Shown in pieces: positions 1 to 6,655 of a DNA stretch of 8,434 nucleotides (positions are counted from its first letter, which is position 1; the number at the start of each line of letters is the position of its first letter). The DNA comes from Treponema sp. (lineage in GTDB: Bacteria > Spirochaetota > Spirochaetia > Treponematales > Breznakiellaceae). The translations under genes were made by a program, and so were the position numbers. Below the pieces are notes generated by a model. It worked only from the letters and a program-made list of their open reading frames with translations. It did not search any database and was not told the DNA's origin. The stretch spans positions 1-8,434 of the forward strand of contig JAITAI010000279.1 in NCBI GenBank assembly GCA_031284195.1. Reading direction: 5' to 3'.

Positions 1-59
1 AAGAATACAGTGTTCTATGAAATAAACAGAATAACTATATGTTAAACGACTTGATAATA

Positions 60-69
60 GGGGGGGGGG
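60..69. repeat. Run of ten G residues (homopolymer tract)
   Basis: Ten consecutive G residues sit in otherwise AT-rich intergenic DNA. Tracts of this length are prone to slipped-strand mispairing, and in Treponema pallidum poly-G tracts upstream of some tpr genes are known to change promoter strength. Here the tract is 35 bases past the stop of the possible small minus-strand ORF and about 400 bases from clpB, so no target gene is evident within the window. It could affect a gene beyond the left edge or have no function. Confidence 0.7.
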
Positions 70-104
70 ATAAAGCAATTACTACATCATAGCGTAAAAA
101 CCTA

Positions 105-284
105 TCAAAAGCCATCACCATACATAACTACCTTATTACTACAGCCCGTAAGCGCAGTGCCTTCAAAATATTTCCGAAGCCCCAAGACCCGGTTTGCAAA
201 ATCACCAGTAACAACTTGACCAGTATCAGTCCCGCGAAACAGCCTTAGAATTGTTTCATTACTTGTTAGAAATTTATAGCACAT
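105..284 (-). CDS. Possible small ORF, 59 residues, function unknown
   Basis: On the minus strand an ATG at 284 opens 59 codons ending in TGA, followed directly by TAG. The peptide starts MCYKFLTSNET, contains LFRGTDTGQVVTGDF in its middle and ends KVVMYGDGF. Its composition is protein-like (mixed charged, Gly and aromatic residues, no low-complexity runs), which is unusual given the AT-rich surroundings. There is no clear Shine-Dalgarno site, only AAAAAAG just before the ATG. I recognise no family, signal peptide or membrane segment. It could be a small gene, the C-terminal remnant of a decayed gene, or a chance ORF. It points away from clpB and would need its own promoter between about 290 and 400. 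Confidence 0.3.
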   Translation of the reverse strand: MCYKFLTSNETILRLFRGTDTGQVVTGDFANRVLGLRKYFEGTALTGCSNKVVMYGDGF

Positions 285-442
285 TCTTTTTTGTTTGTCT
301 AGTACTATTCAAAAAAATGCATAAAAATGAGGTTTTTTTTCATCATCTGATCTTTTAAAAAGTCCTTTATGGAAAAACCAGGCCTATGGAACTTCCCAGC
401 TTCAGAGAACAGGCCCTCAAGCGTACTGGACCTCCTATTGTC

Positions 443-450
443 AAAGGGGA
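443..450 (+). promoter_or_regulatory. Ribosome binding site for clpB
   Basis: AAAGGGGA lies 11 bases before the ATG at 462 and 23 bases before the ATG at 474. The spacing favours 462 as the start, although the family N terminus (MNVEKLTIKAQEA) aligns best from 474. Confidence 0.5.
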
Positions 451-461
451 TTAATTCTTTT

Positions 462-3086
462 ATGGTTATACCTATGAATGTCGAAAAGTTAACCATTAAA
501 GCCCAGGAAGCCATCAACGAGGCTTTTGCCCTCGCACAAAAGGCGGATCACGCCCAGGTTGAGCCTGAGCATGTACTCCTTGCCCTCTTGCAGCAGGAAG
601 AGGGGATCGTTCCCCGTCTTATCGAACGCATCGGTGCGGATCCGGCTCAACTTATCGTTCATACAGAAGCCCTCACCGCAGAAACGCCCAAGATATACGG
701 AGCCGCGGCTCAGCTTTATTTTTCTTCTGCAGCCTCCAAGGTCCTGGCAAAAGCAGAGACCGAAGCGGCTGCTCTCAAAGACGAATACGTATCCTCCGAA
801 CATATTCTCTTGGCGCTGGCTATAAGCGAGGGGAAAACAGGGGATGCCTTGCGAAAAGCGGGGATCACCAAGCAGGGGATTCTGGCGGCGCTGAAACAAG
901 TCCGGGGGAATACCCGAATCACCGATCAAAACCCTGAAGATAAATATCAGGTACTGGATAAATATTGCCGGGACCTCACGGCCTTAGCACGGCAGGAAAA
1001 ACTGGATCCCGTGATTGGCCGGGACGAGGAAATCCGCCGGGTCATGCAGGTCCTTTCCCGCAGAACCAAAAACAACCCGGTCCTTATCGGCGAGCCAGGG
1101 GTGGGGAAAACCGCTATTGCCGAAGGACTAGCCCGGCGCATCATGGCAGGGGATGTCCCTGATGGACTTAAAGGAAAACGGCTCCTCTCTCTGGATCTGG
1201 GGGCCTTGGTGGCGGGAGCAAAATTCCGGGGGGAATTTGAAGATCGCCTCAAGGCGGTGATCCATGAGATTCAAGCCTCTGAGGGAAAGATCATCCTCTT
1301 TATCGATGAACTCCACACCCTAGTAGGAGCTGGAGCCGCAGAAGGGGCCACCGATGCCTCTAATCTCCTGAAGCCTGCTTTGGCCCGGGGGGAGCTCCGC
1401 TGTATCGGGGCCACTACCCTCGATGAATACCGTAAGTACATCGAGAAGGACCCTGCCCTGGAACGGCGCTTTCAACAGGTCTATACCCCGGAGCCTTCGG
1501 TAGAGAATACCATCGCCATACTCCGGGGCCTCAAAGAACGGTACGAGGTACATCACGGGGTCCGAATCAAAGATGAGGCTCTGGTAGCAGCGGCACGCCT
1601 TTCGGATCGGTACATCACCAGCCGTTTCCTTCCAGACAAGGCCATAGACCTGGTAGATGAGGCGGCGAGTCGCCTCAAAATGGAATTGGATAGTCGTCCT
1701 ACAGAACTGGATAAACTGGAACGGAAGCTCTTGCAGCTTTCCATAGAAAAGCAGGCCCTGAGCAAAGAAGAGGACGGGGCTTCCAAGGAACGACTGGGAA
1801 AACTCGACCAGGAAATCGCCGATTTGACCGCAGAACGAGACGCCATGCAGGCCCGGTGGGATAAGGAAAAACAGGATATCCAGCAGATCCGGGATATAAA
1901 ACAGTATATAGAAGAACTTAAAATAGAAGAAACCCGGTATGAACGGGAAGGGAACCTCACCAAAGCTGCGGAATACAAACACGGCCTCATTCCCGATGCC
2001 CAGAAAAAACTCAGCCGTCTGACCAGTCAAATGGAAGCCCGGCGGGGCGAGGAAAAGCCCGCCTTACTCCGAGAAGAAGTACGGGAGGAGGATATTGCCC
2101 AAGTGGTTTCTGCCTGGACCGGGATTCCCGTCTCCAAGATGCTTTCTGGGGAATTACAAAAATACCTGGATTTGGAAAAGGTCCTGGCAGAACGGGTGGT
2201 GGGTCAAGAACCAGCCGTATCTGCCGTAGCAGATGCCATCCGGCGGAACAAGGCAGGTCTTTCCGATGCAAGCCGTCCTCTGGGTTCGTTTCTGTTTCTC
2301 GGTCCTACAGGAGTGGGCAAAACCGAGCTTGCCAAAACCTTGGCGGATTTTCTCTTTAACGATGAGAAGGCTCTAACCCGGATAGATATGAGCGAATATG
2401 GGGAGAAACATGCAGTCAGTCGCCTCATCGGCGCGCCTCCGGGGTATGTGGGGTATGAACAAGGGGGACAGTTGACCGAAGCAGTCCGGCGGCGGCCTTA
2501 TAGCGTGATCCTCTTCGATGAAATTGAAAAGGCCCACCCCGAGGTGTTCAACCTGTTCCTCCAGCTTTTGGATGATGGGAGGCTTACCGATGGTCAGGGC
2601 CGGGTAGTGGACTTCAAGAATGTGATCATCATCATGACCAGCAACCTAGGTTCAGACCTGATCCTGGAAGCAAAACAGCATGAGGATATTGAGGGGGCTA
2701 TAAGCGAACTTTTAAAGCAAAGTTTCAGGCCGGAATTCTTAAACCGTATTGACGAACAGGTGATCTTTAAGCGTTTGGGTAAAGAAGAGATCCGCACTAT
2801 CGTGGCGATCCAGCTCAAGCGCCTTACCGAAGGCCTAGCCGAACGGAAGATAGGCCTGACCCTTACGCAAGGGGCCACGGATCTCTTAGCTAAACGGGGG
2901 TATGATCCCCTTTTTGGGGCCCGGCCTTTGAAACGGGTCATCCAGAGTGAACTGGAAAATCCCCTGGCCAAGGCTATTATTGGGGGAAAAATAAAGGAAG
3001 GAGATACCCTGATCGCGGATGCCCCTCCTGTAGACACCCAAGGAGAAGGATTGATCTTCCGTATTACTTCGAATCGCTCGGGGTAA
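462..3086 (+). CDS. clpB: ClpB, ATP-dependent protein disaggregase
   Basis: ClpB is a cytoplasmic hexameric AAA+ chaperone that pulls polypeptides out of aggregates together with DnaK/DnaJ/GrpE. From 462 the protein has 874 residues, close to the 857 of E. coli. In order it shows a Clp N-domain (about 1-150, starting near MNVEKLTIKAQEA), NBD1 with Walker A GEPGVGKT (210-217) and Walker B ILFIDE (278-283), a charged coiled-coil middle domain rich in Lys/Glu/Gln (about 400-540), and NBD2 with Walker A GPTGVGKT (614-621) and Walker B ILFDE (Asp686, Glu687). The complete middle domain separates ClpB from ClpA and ClpC, and I see no IGF/L loop for ClpP. Both ATP sites look intact. It is the first gene of the five-gene plus-strand block. 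Heat-shock control is expected, but no CIRCE is visible upstream. The start at 462 rests on the Shine-Dalgarno spacing; 474 is the alternative. Confidence 0.97.
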   Translation: MVIPMNVEKLTIKAQEAINEAFALAQKADHAQVEPEHVLLALLQQEEGIVPRLIERIGADPAQLIVHTEALTAETPKIYGAAAQLYFSSAASKVLAKAETEAAALKDEYVSSEHILLALAISEGKTGDALRKAGITKQGILAALKQVRGNTRITDQNPEDKYQVLDKYCRDLTALARQEKLDPVIGRDEEIRRVMQVLSRRTKNNPVLIGEPGVGKTAIAEGLARRIMAGDVPDGLKGKRLLSLDLGALVAGAKFRGEFEDRLKAVIHEIQASEGKIILFIDELHTLVGAGAAEGATDASNLLKPALARGELRCIGATTLDEYRKYIEKDPALERRFQQVYTPEPSVENTIAILRGLKERYEVHHGVRIKDEALVAAARLSDRYITSRFLPDKAIDLVDEAASRLKMELDSRPTELDKLERKLLQLSIEKQALSKEEDGASKERLGKLDQEIADLTAERDAMQARWDKEKQDIQQIRDIKQYIEELKIEETRYEREGNLTKAAEYKHGLIPDAQKKLSRLTSQMEARRGEEKPALLREEVREEDIAQVVSAWTGIPVSKMLSGELQKYLDLEKVLAERVVGQEPAVSAVADAIRRNKAGLSDASRPLGSFLFLGPTGVGKTELAKTLADFLFNDEKALTRIDMSEYGEKHAVSRLIGAPPGYVGYEQGGQLTEAVRRRPYSVILFDEIEKAHPEVFNLFLQLLDDGRLTDGQGRVVDFKNVIIIMTSNLGSDLILEAKQHEDIEGAISELLKQSFRPEFLNRIDEQVIFKRLGKEEIRTIVAIQLKRLTEGLAERKIGLTLTQGATDLLAKRGYDPLFGARPLKRVIQSELENPLAKAIIGGKIKEGDTLIADAPPVDTQGEGLIFRITSNRSG

Positions 3087-3090
3087 AGGA
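3085..3090 (+). promoter_or_regulatory. Ribosome binding site overlapping the clpB stop codon
   Basis: AAAGGA begins inside the clpB stop codon (TAA at 3084-3086) and stands 9 bases before the ATG at 3100. This fixes the start of the next gene and suggests translational coupling to clpB. Confidence 0.65.
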
Positions 3091-3099
3091 ATCGGTTAT

Positions 3100-4494
3100 A
3101 TGCAGGAAAACATAAGGATTCCTGAAGTGCTGATAGTCGTGTTCCTCGTACTACCGGCAATCAGGCCCTATATCAGAGGCTTACAGTCCCAGGATGGATT
3201 GGTCTGGTTCCCCCTGGTGGCTTTGGCTATGGGGATAGCTTTGTTTCCTGCCTATGGATTTCGGCCTGAATGTGTTCCCTTGCTGCTTTGTACGGTGTTC
3301 CTAAATATCCGTCATATCCCGTTAGTGCTGGACCACCTGGGGTGGTGGGACCGGGATACTGTCCCTCGCCAAGGTTTCACCCGGGTACGTGTCGGATTTC
3401 TTATTCTCACCGCTGCAGTGGCCCTGTATTTCTTCCCTCGACAGGATACCCGTTTGACCTTCCAAGGGGTGCAGACCCGCACGATCCGGGATGAAGGGCG
3501 GAATGTGGATATATTCCTGCGGCTCTATGGCCCGGCTGATCCAGATACCCAAAGCGGGGCTTCACCGGCACGGCCCCTTATGCTTCTGGTTCCTCCGGTA
3601 TTTGGTTCGGTAGGTATGGTGGATCAGGTATGTAGAAAACTGCGGGATCAGGGGTTTACGGTGCTGAGTTTTTCCCGGCGGGATTTTGATTTCCCGGCCT
3701 GGGGACCTGATGGAAAGCAGTACAGTCCCCCGGTGCAAGAGCAATTCCATATCTTCCAGGCCTTTGCCCAGGGAAGCGCCACAGAAGCGGCGAACCTCAT
3801 GGGCCGGGCCTTAGAAACTGGCCGGATGGAAGATATACGCTTTCTGCTTTCGTATATCAAGCAAAATCTGTATATGGATTTCCCGGAATCTGAGGCGGAA
3901 CAGAACACCCTCTTTTTAGCAGGCTACGATGCCGGCGGATCCGCCTTGGCCCTGCTGGGAGCTTCCCCGGAATGGCGAGCTGCCAATCCTGAGGTGAAAG
4001 GGCTGATCCTGGTGGAGAGCCCCCTATGGTCGGTCTATCAGTTTGATGAGCCGAAGTCTCCTCCTCAGATCAAACCGCTTATTCGGCCCCAGGTTCCCTC
4101 GCTGTTTATGACCTCTGATAGGATAAGTGATCCCAAGAAGCGGGACCGCCCTTATGGACCGTTACTCCAGATATTGCAAACCGATATTCCGGCGGTCTTG
4201 GCTGCAGTAGACGGCGCAGGCCCCTTGGACTATTCTGATTGTCCTGCTAAGTACCCCCTGTACTCAGCGTGCATATCAGGGAATAAGCAGACCCCATGGA
4301 AATACGATACTTTTATCGAAGGGACCGCGTCGATCATGACCAATTTTGCCAGTCTTCTTTTGGAAAACGCTCCCCCGGATCCCACGAGACCCCCGGTGGC
4401 CTTATCCCGGCGCAAAGGGCTGGGGGGAACCATTCATTTTGAAACCGGCAGGGCTTGGAATTTACCTGATTTTGGGTATATACTTTCTCCATGA
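3100..4494 (+). CDS. Membrane protein with alpha/beta-hydrolase-like domain (Asp in the nucleophile position)
   Basis: This 464-residue protein is not from a family I can name. The N-terminal quarter has about four hydrophobic segments (roughly 8-22, 34-53, 57-77 and 97-113). The rest (about 118-464) reads like an alpha/beta hydrolase: a strand and loop MLLVPPVFGS (161-170), suited to an oxyanion-hole region, then a strand and sharp turn LFLAGYDAGG (271-280) followed by a helix, then the strand GLILVESP (301-308). The turn sits where lipases and esterases have G-x-S-x-G, but residue 277 is Asp, giving G-Y-D-A-G. Asp nucleophiles are known in haloalkane dehalogenases and epoxide hydrolases. 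A late His446 could complete a catalytic set, or the domain may be non-catalytic. The gene follows clpB after 13 bases and its TGA overlaps the next ATG. Its substrate and which side of the membrane the domain faces cannot be told. Confidence 0.75.
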   Translation: MQENIRIPEVLIVVFLVLPAIRPYIRGLQSQDGLVWFPLVALAMGIALFPAYGFRPECVPLLLCTVFLNIRHIPLVLDHLGWWDRDTVPRQGFTRVRVGFLILTAAVALYFFPRQDTRLTFQGVQTRTIRDEGRNVDIFLRLYGPADPDTQSGASPARPLMLLVPPVFGSVGMVDQVCRKLRDQGFTVLSFSRRDFDFPAWGPDGKQYSPPVQEQFHIFQAFAQGSATEAANLMGRALETGRMEDIRFLLSYIKQNLYMDFPESEAEQNTLFLAGYDAGGSALALLGASPEWRAANPEVKGLILVESPLWSVYQFDEPKSPPQIKPLIRPQVPSLFMTSDRISDPKKRDRPYGPLLQILQTDIPAVLAAVDGAGPLDYSDCPAKYPLYSACISGNKQTPWKYDTFIEGTASIMTNFASLLLENAPPDPTRPPVALSRRKGLGGTIHFETGRAWNLPDFGYILSP

Positions 4495-5264
4495 TTACTT
4501 CCATGACCACGAGTACATTAGATGCTTTTTTCAGGAGCCTCCTGGATATTGAAGGATTCAGCGGTATAGACGTTTCCTTGAACGGGATCCAGGTGGATAA
4601 TGACGGAGCAGAACTGGGAAAAATCGCCTTTGCCGTAGATGCATGTCTGGAAACCTTTAAACGGGCTGTTGCATCCGGGGCAGGGATGCTTTTTGTCCAT
4701 CATGGGCTTTTTTGGGGGACGCCGCTGCGGATCCAGGGGCACCTCAGAGCCCGTATCCAGTTCCTGGTAGATCACAACCTAGCCCTCTATGCGGTACATC
4801 TGCCTCTGGATGAACACCCCCAATGGGGAAATAACGGGGTCTTGGCAGAACGGTTAGGGATTGCAAACCCCGAGCCTTTCGGCTGGTATCATGGCCGCAA
4901 AATAGGGTATAAAGGCACGCTCAAGCCCCCTTTGACCATTGAAGAAGCAGTGCGCCGGATCAGTTTCATGGATAGACCTCCCCTGGGAGTGTATCCCTTT
5001 GGCAAAGCGCAAAATCAAACCTGCGGGGTGATCTCTGGAGGCGCTGCCAAAGAAACCCTCCAGGCGATTGCAGAGGGGCTTGATTTGTACGTTACCGGGG
5101 AACATTCCCATCAGGTGTATCATGATGCCTTGGAAGGGCAGCTCAACCTGATTGCCGGGGGGCATTATGCTACCGAAGTGTGGGGAGTCCGGAAGATCAT
5201 GGAACAGTGCGCCTTGCAACTGCATATAGATACCGAATTTATTGACCTTCCTACAGGGTTATAA
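4491..5264 (+). CDS. NIF3/YbgI family dinuclear metal-binding protein
   Basis: This 257-residue cytoplasmic protein belongs to the NIF3 (DUF34, YbgI) family, often labelled GTP cyclohydrolase 1 type 2, whose true cellular role remains unsettled. The length matches the family. The N terminus carries the typical SLNGIQVDN signature (29-37). The residues that bind two metal ions in E. coli YbgI all have counterparts: His70 and His71 in FVHHG, Asp107 in HLPLDEH, and His225 and Glu229 in GGHYATE. The second half has the family motif VTGEHSHQ (201-208). It is the short form without the inserted PII-like domain. The ATG overlaps the upstream stop codon (ATGA at 4491-4494) and no strong Shine-Dalgarno site precedes it, so translation is probably coupled. 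An in-frame ATG at 4503 (MTTSTLDAFF) is an alternative start that fits the family N terminus equally well. Confidence 0.92.
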   Translation: MITSMTTSTLDAFFRSLLDIEGFSGIDVSLNGIQVDNDGAELGKIAFAVDACLETFKRAVASGAGMLFVHHGLFWGTPLRIQGHLRARIQFLVDHNLALYAVHLPLDEHPQWGNNGVLAERLGIANPEPFGWYHGRKIGYKGTLKPPLTIEEAVRRISFMDRPPLGVYPFGKAQNQTCGVISGGAAKETLQAIAEGLDLYVTGEHSHQVYHDALEGQLNLIAGGHYATEVWGVRKIMEQCALQLHIDTEFIDLPTGL

Positions 5265-5270
5265 GAGGAG
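5263..5270 (+). promoter_or_regulatory. Ribosome binding site for lspA
   Basis: AAGAGGAG overlaps the stop codon of the NIF3-family gene (TAA at 5262-5264) and stands 8 bases before GTG at 5279. It supports the GTG start of lspA. Confidence 0.75.
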
Positions 5271-5278
5271 AAGTATAC

Positions 5279-5821
5279 GTGAACGTTCATGACACCAAAT
5301 CCAAGGTTTTACCTTTCCTGCTGAGCGGTTTTATTATTCTCTTCGATCAGGTGGTTAAGGGATTTATTGTTAAGTATTGGTCCCACAACCGGATCCTAGA
5401 CGTATTCGGTAACGGCCTCCTTTGGATCATCCATGTCCGTAATAAGGCCATTGCGTTTAGTCTGGGCCATAATCTGCCGGATTCCCTGCGGCCCCTGCTG
5501 TTCATCGTGCTTCCCATTATTGTGTTGGGTTTTCTGTTGGGGTATTACGTGATGTCCAAGGAATTTTCCGGTCTCCAGCGCTGGCTTTTCGCGGGGATCC
5601 TGGGAGGAGGCATCGGCAATATCCTGGATCGTATCTTTCGGCCTGATGGGGTCGTAGATTTTATCAGCGTTAAATTCTATGGATTCCTGGGGATGGAGCG
5701 GTGGCCAACCTTTAATATTGCCGACGCCAGTGTGGTGGTTTGCGGTCTTATCCTTTTGCTATCTATCTTCATAAGCCCAAGATCAGTTGAGATGAAATCT
5801 AACAAGGAGGCCTCTGATTGA
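5279..5821 (+). CDS. lspA: LspA, prolipoprotein signal peptidase (signal peptidase II)
   Basis: LspA is an inner-membrane aspartyl protease that removes the signal peptide from diacylglyceryl-modified prolipoproteins after Lgt has acted. The 180-residue protein has the usual four hydrophobic segments (about 10-30, 70-92, 100-116 and 148-166). Conserved motifs are in order: FDQVVKGFIV (22-31), RNKAIAFSLG (54-63, the family's N-x-x-x-AFS element), GNILDR (113-118), VVDFI with catalytic Asp127, and FNIADAS with catalytic Asp149. The Asp127 to Asp149 spacing is three residues longer than in Pseudomonas LspA, with the extra residues in the periplasmic loop around KFYGFLGME. The C-terminal tail after 168 is short and charged. 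It starts with GTG behind a strong Shine-Dalgarno site, and its stop codon overlaps the start of the next gene. Confidence 0.96.
   Translation: MNVHDTKSKVLPFLLSGFIILFDQVVKGFIVKYWSHNRILDVFGNGLLWIIHVRNKAIAFSLGHNLPDSLRPLLFIVLPIIVLGFLLGYYVMSKEFSGLQRWLFAGILGGGIGNILDRIFRPDGVVDFISVKFYGFLGMERWPTFNIADASVVVCGLILLLSIFISPRSVEMKSNKEASD
5804..5810 (+). promoter_or_regulatory. Strong ribosome binding site inside the 3' end of lspA
   Basis: AAGGAGG is a near-perfect Shine-Dalgarno sequence 7 bases before TTG at 5818. It decides the unusual TTG start of the small membrane protein and implies that gene is really translated. Confidence 0.8.
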
Positions 5822-6096
5822 GTAAAAAAACGAACACCCTGCTTTTTATCCTGGGAGCCACGGTCCTTAATGTACTGATTATGATCCTCTGTTTTATCGT
5901 GCTGCTTTTCATGTACGTCCGGTTTCTTATGCCTTTACTTCCTGAGACCGTCCAAGCCTGGGGGCTTCCCCTGATCTTTATTGGTTCCATTGCCCTTTCC
6001 TTTGGGGTGTACCGGATTATTCTGAAACACCTCTTAAAAGGGGTAACTCTGGAAAGGTATTTTGTCCCCCTTTTTGGCCGGAAAAAAAGGTCTTAA
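5818..6096 (+). CDS. Small two-helix membrane protein downstream of lspA
   Basis: This 92-residue protein has two clear hydrophobic segments (about 8-36 and 47-66) joined by a short linker, then a basic tail ending GRKKRS. By the positive-inside rule both termini (MSKKTN at the start) should be cytoplasmic, with the linker outside. It starts with TTG, whose last two bases are the first two of the lspA TGA, and has an excellent Shine-Dalgarno site, so it is translated and probably coupled to lspA. No enzymatic motif is visible. From its position it may assist LspA or lipoprotein processing, but that is inference. It is the last gene of the plus-strand block, and no intrinsic terminator with a GC-rich stem and T run is evident after it. 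Confidence 0.82.
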   Translation: MSKKTNTLLFILGATVLNVLIMILCFIVLLFMYVRFLMPLLPETVQAWGLPLIFIGSIALSFGVYRIILKHLLKGVTLERYFVPLFGRKKRS

Positions 6097-6154
6097 AGCA
6101 GAGGCCTGATGCGATTATCCTGGTCATGGATACGGTGAATACCCGCACTTCGGC
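6097..6154. other. Short intergenic stretch after the lspA operon
   Basis: Nothing recognisable is seen between the last stop codon of the operon and the first repeat unit. A weak GGTC/GGCC pairing across 6089-6106 is too short to be called a terminator. Confidence 0.4.
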
Positions 6155-6246
6155 TAGTCAAAGGTCAGACAGAGGCTATATCAAGCGTTAGATACAAGTT
6201 AGGTCAGGAGTTAGACCTAGCCTAGGTCAAGGGTCAGACCTATCCT
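6155..6246. repeat. 23-base tandem repeat, about four copies
   Basis: Four head-to-tail units of exactly 23 bases start at 6155, 6178, 6201 and 6224, and a fifth partial unit (GAGTCA) starts at 6247. The last two full units differ at only 4 of 23 positions; the first two are more diverged. The shared core is TCA near the start and GTTAGA or GTCAGA in the middle. Because 23 is not a multiple of three, this is not a protein repeat. It is directly followed, after about 80 bases, by a second array with another period. Confidence 0.8.
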
Positions 6247-6330
6247 GAGTCAAAAAATCCTACCCGCCCTTAACCGCAATAATTCCTTCGGATAACTAAG
6301 GTGAAACTTTCTGGTTCACGATGGCGGAAA

Positions 6331-6655
6331 GGTATGGAAATCTTTGTAAAAAGATACTGAAGTTTTCAAAAAGATAGAGAATTGTCTAAGAAAAATACGA
6401 AAGTATTATAAAAATAAGACTGGAATTTTTAAAAAAGATACGGGAATTTTCTCAAAAATATACGAGGTTTTTCAAAGAAAGATACTGAAGTTTTTACAAA
6501 AGATAGAGTGTTTTCAAAGAATGATACGGAAGTCTTATAAAAATGATAGGATTAATTTTCTCAAAAAGATACGGAAATCTTTGAAAGAGATATTGGAGTT
6601 TTTACAAAAGATAGAGCGTTTTCTAAGAATAATACGAGCGTTTTCTTAAAGGGGA
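6331..6655. repeat. Degenerate AT-rich tandem array, 15 units of about 21 bases
   Basis: Units anchored on an NATA core (mostly GATAC or GATAG) start at about 6331, 6353, 6373, 6394, 6413, 6437, 6459, 6481, 6502, 6523, 6545, 6568, 6589, 6610 and 6631. Spacings run from 19 to 24 with a mean near 21.4. A typical unit reads GATACGGAAGTTTTC followed by a run of A. There is a higher-order order of unit types: the triplet starting at 6353 recurs at 6481 (six units on) and again at 6589 (five units on). The 6481 and 6589 copies match at 43 of the first 50 bases. The variable unit length rules out a coding repeat. A and T tracts recur at close to two helical turns, so the DNA may be curved. Confidence 0.8.

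Larger units (their letters stand above)
1..461. other. AT-rich intergenic leader upstream of clpB
   Basis: This stretch contains no strong gene. It is clearly more AT-rich than the operon that follows, with several A and T runs between 285 and 360, and it holds a ten-G homopolymer and one possible small minus-strand ORF, both listed separately. I looked for the CIRCE operator (TTAGCACTC-N9-GAGTGCTAA) expected for HrcA control of heat-shock genes and found none. Candidate promoter hexamers such as TTGTTT at 251 with TATAGC at 275 are too weak to call. A plus-strand frame is open from an ATG at 369 into clpB, but its 31 extra residues do not resemble the ClpB N terminus. Confidence 0.6.

Noticed and set aside
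251..280. Sigma-70 promoter TTGTTT with TATAGC
   Set aside because: The -35 matches at only three positions and the -10 at four; in AT-rich DNA this is expected by chance.
369..461. N-terminal extension of ClpB from ATG at 369
   Set aside because: These 31 residues do not resemble any ClpB N terminus, and a better Shine-Dalgarno site precedes 462.
1320..2030. Long minus-strand open frame (236 codons) antisense to clpB, with another of 145 codons overlapping it
   Set aside because: It is a mirror of the clpB middle-domain coding sequence, caused by codon bias. The peptides look compositionally biased and have no recognisable motifs.
6155..6655. CRISPR array
   Set aside because: Units abut without unique spacers, are degenerate, have variable length in the second array, and no cas gene is present.
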